Of a DNA stretch of 64,000 nt, positions 50,642-59,337 are shown piece by piece (positions within the stretch are counted from its first letter, which is position 1; the number at the start of each line of letters is the position of its first letter). This DNA is from SURF-21 sp964510515 (lineage in GTDB: Bacteria; Actinomycetota; Geothermincolia; Geothermincolales; RBG-13-55-18), in assembly GCA_964510515.1 (NCBI GenBank), contig CAZEAU010000004.1, forward strand, positions 49,544 through 113,543, in the 5' to 3' direction. Under the pieces are notes generated by a model, which saw only the letters and a list, made by a program, of their open reading frames with translations, was not told the DNA's origin and made no database searches. The translations under genes and the position numbers were made by a program.

Positions 50642-51706
50642 TCAGGCCATCCCTAAGGCCTCCAGCACGGCCTCCATGCGCGGCGGCACCACCCGGGGCT
50701 CCTGCACGCAAGCGACCGCGAGGTCGGGGTCCTTGAGGCCGTGCCCGGTGAGTACGCATACCACCAGGGCGCCGCGCGGCAGCTCCCCGCGCCGGAAGGT
50801 CTTGTAAAGGCCGGCTACCGCGGCCGCCGAGGCCGGCTCCACGAACACCCCCTCGCGCTCCGCGAGCAGGCGGTAGGCGTCGATGATCTCCTCGTCGGAG
50901 ACCATGTCGATGCGCCCCCGCGATTCCTCGGCCGCGGCCGCCGCTCGCTCCCAGCTGGCGGGGTTTCCGATGCGGATGGCCGTGGCCAGCGTCTCCGGAT
51001 CCTCCACCACGTGCCCCCTTACGATGGGGGCCGCGCCCTCGGCCTGCCAACCCATCATGCGCGGCAGGGAACGGCACCTGCCCGCCTCGCGGTACTCGCG
51101 GTATCCCTTCCAGTAGGCGGTGATGTTCCCGGCATTTCCGACCGGTATGAAATGGTAATCGGGGGCGCGCCCGAGCGCGTCGCAGATCTCGAAAGCGCCC
51201 GTCTTCTGCCCCTCGATGCGGAAGGGGTTTACGGAATTGACGAGGACGATGGGGTGGTCCTCGCTTATCTTGCGCACCAGCCGCAGGGCCTGGTCGAAAT
51301 TTCCCTCCACGGCGACGACCTTGGCGCCGTGGATGAGGGCCTGCGCCAGTTTGCCCAGGGCGATGGCCCCGCTGGGTATGAGCACGGCGCAGTCGATGCC
51401 GGCGCGCGCCGCGTAGGCCGCGGCGGAGGCGCTGGTGTTGCCGGTGGAGGCGCAGATCACCGCCCGGGCTCCCTCCTCCACCGCCCGGGAGAGGGCCATG
51501 GTCATGCCCCGGTCCTTGAAGGAACCGGTGGGGTTGAGCCCCTCGCATTTAAGAAAGACCCGGGCCCCCAGCTGCGCGCCGATATGGCGCGCCTCCACCA
51601 GGGGGGTGTTGCCCTCCAGGAGGGTGACCACGGGCGTGCTCGCGCCGACGGGAAGGAACTCCCGGTAGGCCTCGATCAGCCCTCTCCATGCCCGGCTCGA
51701 CGCCAT
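50642..51706 (-). CDS. thrC: Threonine synthase
   Basis: A 354-residue PLP enzyme converting O-phosphohomoserine to threonine. LEGNTPLVEARHIGAQLGARVFLKCEGLNPTGSFKDRGMTMAL has the PLP lysine at about 64. ICASTGNTSASAAAYAARAGI and PVGNAGNITAYWKGYREY (phosphate-binding) follow, with a late VFVEPASAAAVAGL. It is the short type I form typical of Firmicutes and Actinomycetota. It starts 31 bases after hom and 116 bases before the ApgM-family gene. Confidence 0.95.
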   Translation of the reverse strand: MASSRAWRGLIEAYREFLPVGASTPVVTLLEGNTPLVEARHIGAQLGARVFLKCEGLNPTGSFKDRGMTMALSRAVEEGARAVICASTGNTSASAAAYAARAGIDCAVLIPSGAIALGKLAQALIHGAKVVAVEGNFDQALRLVRKISEDHPIVLVNSVNPFRIEGQKTGAFEICDALGRAPDYHFIPVGNAGNITAYWKGYREYREAGRCRSLPRMMGWQAEGAAPIVRGHVVEDPETLATAIRIGNPASWERAAAAAEESRGRIDMVSDEEIIDAYRLLAEREGVFVEPASAAAVAGLYKTFRRGELPRGALVVCVLTGHGLKDPDLAVACVQEPRVVPPRMEAVLEALGMA

Positions 51707-51737
51707 GTGCCCTCCATTGCTCTGCGGCGGCGGAGGC

Positions 51738-53045
51738 TCAGGCCTCCTCCTGCTCCGGGTCCTCCACCCGGATCACGCTGACGATGCGGTTCACCGCGCC
51801 CGTCTCCTCCAGCCCCTTCACCGTGGCGCGCAGTCCCTCCTCGCGCACCGCGTGGGTGATGAGGACTATGCGCGCCTCGCCCCCCATGCCGTGCTGAATG
51901 ACCGACTTGATGCTCACGCCGTTGTCCCCGAACACTCCCGCTATCCTCGCCAGCACGCCGGGACGGTCGGGGACGTCGAAGATCATGAAGTAGCGGCAGA
52001 CGACGTCCGCCATGTCCTTCACCGGCCTGGCGCGGAAACAGGTGCAGCCGACGAGGCGCCCGCCGTCGAGCATGTTGCGGGCAATGGAGACGACGTCCCC
52101 CACCACCGCGCTCGCGGCCGGGAGGGAGCCCGCGCCCTTGCCGTAGAACATCAGCTCCCCCACGGCGTCCCCGGAGACGAAGATGGCGTTGTTCTCGTCG
52201 CGCACCGAGGCCAGGGGGTGGTCGGCGGGGATCATGGTCGGGTGCACGCGCACGGAGATCCCCTCCGCCTCGTCCTTGGCCACCGCGAGCAGCTTGATAG
52301 CGTAGCCCATGTCCCGCCCGAAGGCGATGTCCTCCGGGGTGATGCCGCTGATGCCCTCGGCGTAAACGTCGGCGATGGTCACGCGGGAGTTGAAGGCCAT
52401 GGAGGCGAGGATGGCCAGCTTGGCCGCCGCGTCCCGGCCCTCCACGTCGGCGCTGGGGTCCGCCTCGGCATAGCCGAGCGACTGCGCCTTGGCTATGGCC
52501 TGGGAGAAGGACAGCCCTTCCTCGCTCATGCGGGTGAGGACGTAATTGGTGGTGCCGTTGACGATGCCCAGTATCTGGGAGATGAGGTTGCCGGCCAGGC
52601 TCTGCTTGAGGGGCAGAAGTATGGGTATGCCCCCCCCCACGCTGGCCTCGTAAGCGATGTCCACCCCCGCCTTTTCCGCCGCCTCCAGTATCTCTCCTCC
52701 GTGGGTGCTCATCAGCTCCTTGTTGGCCGTGACCACGTGCTTGCCCGCCGCCAGGGCCTCCAGGATAAGGGTGCGGGCGGGCTCCAGGCCCCCCATGACC
52801 TCCACCACGATGTCCACCCCGGGGTCGCGCACCAGCGCGGCGGCGTCGGTGGTAAGCATGCCCTCGGGCACCTCCACGTAGCGGGGGTCGCCCAGGTCCT
52901 TGACCGCGACCCGCTTGGTGCTGATGGCGCACCCGGTGCGCATGGATATGGCCTGCGCGTTGTCCCGCAGGATGCGGATGACCCCCGAGCCCACGGTGCC
53001 GCATCCTATCTGCCCCACACGGATGACCATGTCTTCCTTCGCCAT
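51738..53045 (-). CDS. hom: Homoserine dehydrogenase with C-terminal ACT domain
   Basis: A 435-residue enzyme. The NAD(P)-binding start is IRVGQIGCGTVGSGVIRIL. AGKHVVTANKELMSTHGGEI and YEASVGGGIPILLPLKQSLAGN include the catalytic Lys region. NGTTNYVLTRMSEEGLSFSQAIAKAQSLGYAEADPSADVEGRDAAAKLAILA is the family signature. The last 80 residues form an ACT domain (YFMIFDVPDRPGVLARIAGVFGDNGVSIKSVIQ) for feedback control, probably by threonine. ATG 53045 is preceded by GGAGGAGGAC. First gene of hom-thrC-apgM. Confidence 0.95.
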   Translation of the reverse strand: MAKEDMVIRVGQIGCGTVGSGVIRILRDNAQAISMRTGCAISTKRVAVKDLGDPRYVEVPEGMLTTDAAALVRDPGVDIVVEVMGGLEPARTLILEALAAGKHVVTANKELMSTHGGEILEAAEKAGVDIAYEASVGGGIPILLPLKQSLAGNLISQILGIVNGTTNYVLTRMSEEGLSFSQAIAKAQSLGYAEADPSADVEGRDAAAKLAILASMAFNSRVTIADVYAEGISGITPEDIAFGRDMGYAIKLLAVAKDEAEGISVRVHPTMIPADHPLASVRDENNAIFVSGDAVGELMFYGKGAGSLPAASAVVGDVVSIARNMLDGGRLVGCTCFRARPVKDMADVVCRYFMIFDVPDRPGVLARIAGVFGDNGVSIKSVIQHGMGGEARIVLITHAVREEGLRATVKGLEETGAVNRIVSVIRVEDPEQEEA

Positions 53046-53236
53046 GTCCTCCTCCGGCCTCGCTTCGGTCATGAACAAAGATATTCTAACAGGAAACCCG
53101 GAGCGTGCGGGCGCTCCCCGGCCGGCCCCCAGCGCCGGGGGACGCTCCGGCGATGGGGGCGGAATGGCCCACAAGCGCGGGTGCGGCCGCGCTCCCCGTC
53201 CGGCCGCCGGGCGCCCCCCCGAGGGGCCGCGCCAGG

Positions 53237-53245
53237 TGATATAAT
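53237..53245 (+). promoter_or_regulatory. Extended -10 box giving a leaderless HPS-RraA transcript
   Basis: TGA-TATAAT ends six bases before ATG 53252. No ribosome site lies in between and no -35 is visible at 17 bases. Confidence 0.5.
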
Positions 53246-53251
53246 CCGGCT

Positions 53252-54547
53252 ATGAAACCAAAGGAACCGGTATTGCAGGTGGCCCTGGACTTCCTCGACC
53301 TCGAGCGGGCCCTCCAGGTCGCCGGGGAGGCGGTGGCCGGCGGCGTCGACTGGATAGAGGCCGGCACCCCTCTCATCAAGAGCGAGGGGCTGAACGCGGT
53401 GAGGGAGTTGCGGCGCCGCTTTCCCCACCACGTCATCGTCGCCGACATGAAGACCATGGACGCAGGGAGGGCCGAGGTGGAGGCGGCGGCCAAGGCCGGC
53501 GCCGACATCATCGACGTCCTCGGGGCCGCCTCCGACTCCACGCTCAAGGAATGTGTGGAGGCGGCGGACAATTACGGCGCGGAGGTGGTGGTGGACCTCA
53601 TCGAGGTCGGCGACCCCGTGGACCGGGCGCGCGCCGCGGAGGCGGCGGGGGCGGACTACATAGCCGTGCACACCGCCATCGACATGCAGATGCGCGGCGG
53701 CGACCCCTTCGAGAGGTTGAAGGTGGTGGCCAACGCCGTGGATATCCCCATCGCCGTGGCCGGCGGCATCAACTCCGAGACGGCGGCGAGGGCGGTGGAG
53801 AGCGGGGCGGACATCGTCATCGTCGGCGGCGCCATCATCAAGAGCAAGGACGCCCGCCGGGCGGCGGAGGAGATAAAGCGGGCCATGCTCAGCGGCGAGG
53901 CGGTGAAGACGGTGCTGTACAAGAGGGTGGGGCTGGGCAGCGTCAGGGAGACGCTGCTACGCGTGTCCACCGCCAATTTATCCGACGCCATGCACCGCTC
54001 CGGCGAACTGGAGGGCATACTCCCCATCAGCCCCGGGCTGAGGATGGCCGGCCCCGCGCTCACCGTGCGCACCTACCCCGGCGACTGGGCCAAGCCGGTG
54101 GAGGCCATCGACCTGGCCGAGGAGGGCGACGTCATCGTCATCGAGGTGGGCGGCGTGGCGCCGGCGGTGTGGGGCGAGCTGGCGACGCACAGCGCCATAC
54201 AGAAGAAGGCGGCGGGCGTGGTCATAGACGGGGCCATCCGGGACAGCGTGGACATCCGCACGCTCGGCTTCCCCGCCTTTGCCCGCATCATCACCCCCAC
54301 CGCGGGCGAGCCCAAGGGCTTCGGCGAGATAAACGTCCCCATCAGGGCGGGAGGAAGGCGCATCTTCCCCGGCGACTGGCTGGTGGGAGACGACGACGGG
54401 GTGGTGGTCATCCCCAGGGACAAGGTGGTGGAGGTCGCCAACCGCTCCATGGACGTGCTGGAGAAGGAGAACCGCATGCGGGGGGAGATCGAGGCCGGGT
54501 CCACCCTCTCCCAGGTCGCCTACCTCGAGAAGTGGGAGAAGAAGTGA
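53252..54547 (+). CDS. 3-hexulose-6-phosphate synthase fused to RraA-like domain
   Basis: A 431-residue two-domain protein. Residues 1 to about 210 are a TIM-barrel hexulose-phosphate synthase (LQVALDFLDLERAL, VIVADMKTMDAGRAEVEAAAKAGADIIDVLG, IPIAVAGGINSETAARAVESGADIVIVGGAI). Residues about 225-431 are RraA/DlpA-like (STANLSDAMHRSGELEGI, KAAGVVIDGAIRDSVDIRTLGFPAFARIITP, GDWLVGDDDGVVVIPRDKVVEVANR). The same fusion is common in archaea, where it links formaldehyde or ribulose-phosphate metabolism to an uncertain second activity. The -10 box six bases before the ATG suggests a leaderless mRNA. No hexulose-phosphate isomerase (phi) is adjacent. Confidence 0.9.
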   Translation: MKPKEPVLQVALDFLDLERALQVAGEAVAGGVDWIEAGTPLIKSEGLNAVRELRRRFPHHVIVADMKTMDAGRAEVEAAAKAGADIIDVLGAASDSTLKECVEAADNYGAEVVVDLIEVGDPVDRARAAEAAGADYIAVHTAIDMQMRGGDPFERLKVVANAVDIPIAVAGGINSETAARAVESGADIVIVGGAIIKSKDARRAAEEIKRAMLSGEAVKTVLYKRVGLGSVRETLLRVSTANLSDAMHRSGELEGILPISPGLRMAGPALTVRTYPGDWAKPVEAIDLAEEGDVIVIEVGGVAPAVWGELATHSAIQKKAAGVVIDGAIRDSVDIRTLGFPAFARIITPTAGEPKGFGEINVPIRAGGRRIFPGDWLVGDDDGVVVIPRDKVVEVANRSMDVLEKENRMRGEIEAGSTLSQVAYLEKWEKK

Positions 54548-54560
54548 CGCCCGCGGCGGG

Positions 54561-55808
54561 CTAGCCCCAGGCCCTCTCTCCGCGCACCAGGTCCTCGTAG
54601 CTCTCCCTCTCCCGCACGACTTTGAAGTCCTTCCCGTCCACCATGACCTCGGCGGCACGGCGGCGGGAATTGTAGTTGGAGGACATGGCGAAGGCGTATG
54701 CCCCCGCGCTCATCACCGCCAGCAATTCGCCCGGCTCCGCGCGTTCGAGCGCCCTTTCCCTGGCCAGGAAGTCTCCCGACTCGCATACCGGCCCCACCAC
54801 GTCCACCGTCTCCTCCTCGCGCCTCTCCCTCCTCACCGGGATTATCTCGTGATAGGAGCCGTAGAGGCTGGGGCGGATGAGGTCGTTCATGGCCGCGTCC
54901 ACGACCAGGAAAGACTTCTCCCCGGTGCGCTTGCGGTAGAGCACCCGGGTGGCCAGGACGCCGGCATTGCCCACTATCATGCGTCCCGTCTCCAGGATGA
55001 CCTTGCACCCCGACGCCCGCAGCACGGGCTGCAGGGCCCGCGCGTAGTCCCGCGGGTGGGGGACTTCCTCCTGCCGGTAGGGTATGCCGAAACCTCCCCC
55101 GATATTGATATAGGCGATGCCGAAGCCCCGGGACTGCAGGCGCTTCACCAGCTCCCCCATGATGGACAGGCTCTCCCGGAAGGGCTCCACGCTGGTTATC
55201 TGCGAGCCTATATGCTGGTGGACCCCGACGATCTGCAGGTTGGGAAACGACGCGGCGCTCTCGCACACGGCCAGTGCCTCCGCGACATCTATACCGAACT
55301 TGGCCTGGCGAAGCCCGGTGGCGATGTAGGGGTGGGTGTCTGCGTCCACGTCGGGGTTGACCCTCAGCGCGACCCGGGCCTGCACCCCCAGCCCCGCGGC
55401 CACGCCGTCCAGCACAGACATCTCGGCGCGCGACTCCACGTTGAACATGAGGATGCCGGAGCGCAGGGCATAGGCCATCTCCTCCTCGGTCTTGCCGATG
55501 CCGGCGTAAACTATCTTCCGCGGCGCGATCCCCGCCTTGAGGGCGCGAAAGAGCTCCCCGCCGGAGACGACGTCCGCGCCCGCCCCCTGCGCGGCCAGGG
55601 TGGAGAGGACGGCGAGGTTGGAGTTGGCCTTGACCGAATAGCACACCGTGAGCGGGAGCCCGGAGAAGGCCTCCTCCAGCTTGCGGTAATGGTCGCGCAG
55701 GGTATGCCGGCTGTACACGTAGAGGGGCGTGCCCATCTCGTCGGCTATGCGCCGCAGCGGCACCTGCTCGCAGTGGAGTTCGCCGTCCCGATACTTGAAG
55801 TCGTGCAT
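54561..55808 (-). CDS. lysA: Diaminopimelate decarboxylase
   Basis: A 415-residue fold-type III PLP enzyme producing lysine from meso-diaminopimelate. The PLP lysine is Lys60 in CYSVKANSNLAVL. GGELFRALKAGI, FGIDVAEAL, HQHIGSQI, YINIGGGFGIPY, ILETGRMIVGNAG and GPVCESGDFLA (active-site Cys of the partner subunit) are all present. It converges with the HPS-RraA gene 13 bases away and follows yjbQ by 21 bases, forming a small yjbQ-lysA operon. Confidence 0.95.
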   Translation of the reverse strand: MHDFKYRDGELHCEQVPLRRIADEMGTPLYVYSRHTLRDHYRKLEEAFSGLPLTVCYSVKANSNLAVLSTLAAQGAGADVVSGGELFRALKAGIAPRKIVYAGIGKTEEEMAYALRSGILMFNVESRAEMSVLDGVAAGLGVQARVALRVNPDVDADTHPYIATGLRQAKFGIDVAEALAVCESAASFPNLQIVGVHQHIGSQITSVEPFRESLSIMGELVKRLQSRGFGIAYINIGGGFGIPYRQEEVPHPRDYARALQPVLRASGCKVILETGRMIVGNAGVLATRVLYRKRTGEKSFLVVDAAMNDLIRPSLYGSYHEIIPVRRERREEETVDVVGPVCESGDFLARERALERAEPGELLAVMSAGAYAFAMSSNYNSRRRAAEVMVDGKDFKVVRERESYEDLVRGERAWG

Positions 55809-55829
55809 GACCGTCAGGGCTCCGGGCCT

Positions 55830-56249
55830 CTACTCGCCGACGAAGGTGATGACCAGGGAACGCGACCTGGGGACCTCGTCGAAGTCGATGAAGACCACCT
55901 GCTGCCACCTTCCCAGGAGCATCTTCCCCCGCTCGAAAGGCACGGTCAGGGAGGGCCCCAGCAGGCCCGCGCGCACGTGCGAGTGGCCGTTGCTGTCCAC
56001 GCCGCGGCGGTTATGCTGGTAGTCCCGCTCCACCGGCGCGATGAAATCGAAGAGCTGGCGAAAATCGTGGCAGACGCCCGGCTCGTGCTCGAGGGTGGTG
56101 ACCGCGCCCGTGGCCCCGGGCACGAAGATGTTCACCAGCCCTTCGCCCAGGCCGGTGTCCGCGAGCATCTCCCCGACCTGGCCGGTGATCTCCACGATGT
56201 GGGCATCGCCCTGCGTCTCGAACTCGATCTTTCTGTGCATCACCGTCAT
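55830..56249 (-). CDS. yjbQ: YjbQ/UPF0047 family protein (secondary thiamine-phosphate synthase-like)
   Basis: A 139-residue protein of the compact YjbQ fold. Signatures are ITGQVGEMLADTGLGEGLVNIFVPGATGAVTTLEHEPG, the metal-linked NGHSHVRAGLLGPSLTVPFERGKMLLGRWQQVVFIDFD and final RSLVITFVGE. Members can replace thiamine-phosphate synthase in assays, but the physiological role is unsettled. ATG 56249 gives the family N-terminus and has AAGGAA eight bases upstream; ATG 56273 is also possible because a TATAAT lies five bases before it. Confidence 0.88.
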   Translation of the reverse strand: MTVMHRKIEFETQGDAHIVEITGQVGEMLADTGLGEGLVNIFVPGATGAVTTLEHEPGVCHDFRQLFDFIAPVERDYQHNRRGVDSNGHSHVRAGLLGPSLTVPFERGKMLLGRWQQVVFIDFDEVPRSRSLVITFVGE

Positions 56250-56278
56250 GTCCACATTCCTTTCCACGTCCATTGTCC

Positions 56279-56284
56279 ATTATA
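56279..56284 (-). promoter_or_regulatory. Candidate -10 box of yjbQ-lysA
   Basis: TATAAT on the minus strand, 29 bases before ATG 56249. It is only five bases before an upstream in-frame ATG, so either a very short leader or a leaderless start is possible. Confidence 0.45.
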
Positions 56285-56423
56285 AGCGTAACCCGCGGCC
56301 AGGTCTTTTTTACCGCCATCCGCGCCCGCTTGCAAACGCGGGGGAGGCGGGGCCGGCGCCCGCTCCCGCCGCGGCGAGGGAGCGCCCCGGGCCGCGCGGC
56401 GGAGGGCCGCGGCGCACGCGCTT

Positions 56424-56452
56424 TTGCTCTTTCGCCGCCTGGCCCTCATAAT
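56424..56452 (+). promoter_or_regulatory. Candidate promoter of the MBL-fold gene
   Basis: TTGCTC (56424-56429), a 17-base spacer, CATAAT (56447-56452), 42 bases before the TTG start at 56495. Confidence 0.45.
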
Positions 56453-56494
56453 GCTCCTATACGCAACGCCGGAGCAGGAGAGGAGACGGGGGAT

Positions 56495-57178
56495 TTGAAG
56501 CCCTTCAAGGTGACCGAGGGAGTGTTCCAGGTGGGAGGACCGGAGATGACCGCGCCGGAGGACTGCTGCATCTACCTGGTGGACATGGGCCGCCCCGTGC
56601 TCATCGACGCGGGCGCGGGGACCGCGCCGCGCAGGCTGCTTTACAACCTCGGCCACCTGGGGTACGCGCCCAGCGACATCCACATGATCATACTGACCCA
56701 CTGCCATATCGACCACGCCGGCGGCGCCCGCTTCCTCTCCGAGAAGTACGGCGTCCCGCTGGCCATCCACGAACTGGATGCGGCGGCCATCGAGGAGGGG
56801 GACAACCGGCGGACCGCGGCCAGCTGGTACGGCATCGACCTCGAGCCCACCGAGGTCCAACACCACCTGCGGGGGGAGGGGGGGGACATCGGCGGCGGCG
56901 CTTCCTCCCTGCGTTGGATACATACTCCCGGCCACACCCCGGGCTCCATCTCCCTGCTCGCCGACTGCGGCATGTTCAAGGTCCTCTTCGGACAGGACAT
57001 CCACGGTCCCTTCTACGCCTCTTTCGCATCGGACATAGAGGCCTGGGGAGAATCGATGCGCAGGCTGCTCGAGCTCGAGGCCGACATCCTCTGCGAGGGA
57101 CATTTCGGCATCTTCCGGCCCGCCTCGGAGGTCAGGAACTATATCGAGGATTATATGCGCAGCTTTGGGCAGCTGTAG
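56495..57178 (+). CDS. MBL-fold metallo-hydrolase
   Basis: A 227-residue metallo-beta-lactamase-fold protein. The metal signature is ILTHCHIDHAGGARFL (HxHxDH). HTPGHTPGSISLLADCG (His), LFGQDIHGPF (Asp) and CEGHFGIF (His) follow. This is a complete binuclear site of the glyoxalase II-like type. No unique substrate clue is visible. The TTG at 56495 fits the domain start; a GGAGACGGGGGA stretch precedes it. It is divergent from yjbQ. Confidence 0.85.
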   Translation: MKPFKVTEGVFQVGGPEMTAPEDCCIYLVDMGRPVLIDAGAGTAPRRLLYNLGHLGYAPSDIHMIILTHCHIDHAGGARFLSEKYGVPLAIHELDAAAIEEGDNRRTAASWYGIDLEPTEVQHHLRGEGGDIGGGASSLRWIHTPGHTPGSISLLADCGMFKVLFGQDIHGPFYASFASDIEAWGESMRRLLELEADILCEGHFGIFRPASEVRNYIEDYMRSFGQL

Positions 57179-57270
57179 GTCTTTGCCCGCAGCGCCACCA
57201 CATCATCTGCCACGCCTGTTTTTTAACCCCCTACATATTGGGGCTTGCGTATCGCAACCACGCGCATTAG

Positions 57271-57313
57271 TATATCGGGGAGATATATCGAGTTGATATA
57301 TCGAGGCGATATC
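57271..57313 (+). repeat. Three 13-bp tandem repeats in front of padR
   Basis: TATATCGGGGAGA (57271-57283), TATATCGAGTTGA (57284-57296), TATATCGAGGCGA (57297-57309), then TATC. Each unit boundary makes a GATATATC palindrome. The block ends 52 bases before the padR GTG and is a likely regulator-binding array. Confidence 0.75.
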
Positions 57314-57364
57314 ATTACCATCGCCCACGCGACAGATTACAGGCGGGCACCAGGAGGAAGCAAA

Positions 57365-57994
57365 GTGCTGGAGATGGCCATTCTGGGGGCGCTCAAGGAG
57401 AAGCCGATGTACGGCTACGAGCTCAAGAAGCGGCTGTCTTTCCTTCTCGGCCACCTGTGGAAAATCAGCTACGGGTCCCTCTACCCGGCGCTGAAGCGGC
57501 TCGAGGGCAAGGACGCGGTCGAGCGCGCCTACACCGTGAAGGCCAAGACCCGCAACCGCAACGTCTACCGCATCACCGCCGAGGGCGAGGAGATGTTCCA
57601 GAGGCTGCTCGTGGACACGCGCAAGAAGTCCGAGATAACCGACGCCGACAAGTTCAGCATCAGGCTGGCCTTCTTCCAGTACATGGAGCCCGAGATGAGG
57701 CTGTGGCTGCTGGAGAGGAGGAGGCACTACCTCGAGGAGAGGCTCACGGAGATGAGCGGCACCGTCAAGGGCCGGGACAGGGACTCCGACAGTTACCGCC
57801 AGGGGCTCTTCCGCCACCGCCAGGATCTGCTCAAGAGCGATATCGTCTGGCTGCAGGAAATGATAGATACAGAAAGGCAGCATATCCAGGAGGGCGGGGC
57901 AGGGGCGGGAGCTCCGGCCCCGGAGGACAAGGGGGGTGAGAAGCTGGTCATAAATGAGGGTTCCATAGAGAACATGACGCCTATGCAGGCTTAG
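57365..57994 (+). CDS. PadR-family transcriptional regulator
   Basis: A 209-residue regulator. The N-terminal PadR winged helix is VLEMAILGALKEKPMYGYELKKRLSFLLGHLWKISYGSLYPALKRLEGKDAVERAYT, with the wing KTRNRNVYRITAEGEEMFQRLL. A C-terminal coiled-coil dimerisation region of the long PadR subgroup follows. GTG 57365 is preceded by AGGAGG at seven bases. It sits 62 bases before ino1 on the same strand, a pairing seen in many Actinomycetota. The 13-bp repeats upstream are probably its autoregulatory sites. Confidence 0.9.
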   Translation: MLEMAILGALKEKPMYGYELKKRLSFLLGHLWKISYGSLYPALKRLEGKDAVERAYTVKAKTRNRNVYRITAEGEEMFQRLLVDTRKKSEITDADKFSIRLAFFQYMEPEMRLWLLERRRHYLEERLTEMSGTVKGRDRDSDSYRQGLFRHRQDLLKSDIVWLQEMIDTERQHIQEGGAGAGAPAPEDKGGEKLVINEGSIENMTPMQA

Positions 57995-58056
57995 TCGATA
58001 CGTCTGCCTTCCCGCTCCGCGGGGGAATGGATAAAGGTTTTACAGGAGGTCTTCCG

Positions 58057-59223
58057 ATGGGCAATATCCGAGTCGCGCTGGTGGGTGCCGGCAACTGCGC
58101 CTCCTCTCTCGTGCAGGGCATCGAGTACTACAGGGACGCCGAGGACGGCGACCTCATACCCGGGCTCATGCACGTGAGCGTGGGCCCCTATCATATCCGG
58201 GACATAGACGTCGTCTGCGCTTTCGACGTCGATGCGCTCAAGGTGGGGAAGGACGTCGGCGAGGCCGTCCGCTGCAGCAGGAACAACACCATCAAGATAT
58301 GCGACACCCCCCCCCTGGACGCCCCGGTGTACCGGGGGCACACCCTGGACGGCATGGGCCGCTATTACCGCATGGCCATCGAGGAAGACCCCTCCCCGCC
58401 GGTGAACGTCGCCGAGACGCTGGCCCGGCACGAGGTGGACGTGCTCATAAATTACCTGCCCGTGGGGAGCGAGAACGCCACCCACTTCTACGTCGAGGAA
58501 GCCCTCAGGGCGGGCTGCGGGATCGTCAACTGCATCCCCGTCTTCGTGGCCAAGGAAGAGATATGGCAGGGCAAATTCCGCAAGTACGGGCTGCCCATCG
58601 TCGGTGACGACATCAAGTCCCAGGTGGGGGCGACCATCCTGCATCGCGTCCTGGCCAAGCTCTTCAACGACCGCGGCGTGCTCCTCGACCGCACCTCCCA
58701 ACTCAACATCGGCGGCAACATGGACTTCATGAACATGCTCGAGCGCGAGCGCCTGGAATCGAAGAAGATCTCCAAGACCGACGCCGTCGTCTCCCAGCTC
58801 AGCCACAGCATCGACAAGGACGACGTGCACATAGGCCCCAGCGACTACGTGGCGTGGCTCGACGACCGCAAATGGGCCTATATCCGCCTCGAGGGGCGGG
58901 AGTTCGGCGACGTGCCCATGTCGGTGGAGTTCAAGCTGGAGGTCTGGGACTCCCCCAACTCAGCCGGCATCGTCATCGACGCCGTCCGCTGCTGCAAACT
59001 GGCCATCGACCGCGGGATGTCGGGGGCGCTGCTCGGCCCCTCGGCCTATTTCATGAAATCGCCCCCGGTGCAGTACTCCGACGAGGTCGCGCGCCAGATG
59101 GTGGAGGGCTTCATCGCCGCCCATCCGTCGGGGCTGCTGACCACGGCCGACTTCGGGAACGGCAAGGACCTCGAGAGCTCGGAAAAGCTCGCGCAATCCC
59201 CCCCTCTCAGCTCCCGGGAATGA
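58057..59223 (+). CDS. ino1: myo-Inositol-1-phosphate synthase
   Basis: A 388-residue NAD-dependent synthase converting glucose 6-phosphate to inositol 1-phosphate. The dinucleotide motif VALVGAGNCASSLVQGIEYY is at the N-terminus. INYLPVGSENATHFYVEEALRAGCGIVNCIPVFVA and GLPIVGDDIKSQVGATILHRVLAKLF (catalytic Lys/Asp region) follow, with LNIGGNMDFMNML and KLEVWDSPNSAGIVIDAVRCCKLA later. This is the short actinobacterial/archaeal form. ATG 58057 has AGGAGG seven bases upstream. In this lineage inositol feeds phosphatidylinositol, mycothiol or di-inositol phosphate; which applies here is not shown. Confidence 0.95.
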   Translation: MGNIRVALVGAGNCASSLVQGIEYYRDAEDGDLIPGLMHVSVGPYHIRDIDVVCAFDVDALKVGKDVGEAVRCSRNNTIKICDTPPLDAPVYRGHTLDGMGRYYRMAIEEDPSPPVNVAETLARHEVDVLINYLPVGSENATHFYVEEALRAGCGIVNCIPVFVAKEEIWQGKFRKYGLPIVGDDIKSQVGATILHRVLAKLFNDRGVLLDRTSQLNIGGNMDFMNMLERERLESKKISKTDAVVSQLSHSIDKDDVHIGPSDYVAWLDDRKWAYIRLEGREFGDVPMSVEFKLEVWDSPNSAGIVIDAVRCCKLAIDRGMSGALLGPSAYFMKSPPVQYSDEVARQMVEGFIAAHPSGLLTTADFGNGKDLESSEKLAQSPPLSSRE

Positions 59224-59337
59224 AGCCGGGGGAGCGCCTGCGCGCGGCAGCCGCTCCACGGGGCCCGCTGCCCCCTCGGGCGATGTCCCGCCAAAGGCTC
59301 GCGCCCGGCGTGGGCCCGGAGCGCGAGGAGCGCTGAG

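Noticed and set aside
53046..53251. Riboswitch or T-box leader upstream of hom, and likewise a lysine riboswitch upstream of lysA
   Set aside because: No T-box motif, antiterminator or lysine-riboswitch core was recognisable, and lysA is 21 bases behind yjbQ.
57271..57313. CRISPR-like array
   Set aside because: The units are 13 bp with no spacers and no cas genes nearby; an operator array is more fitting.
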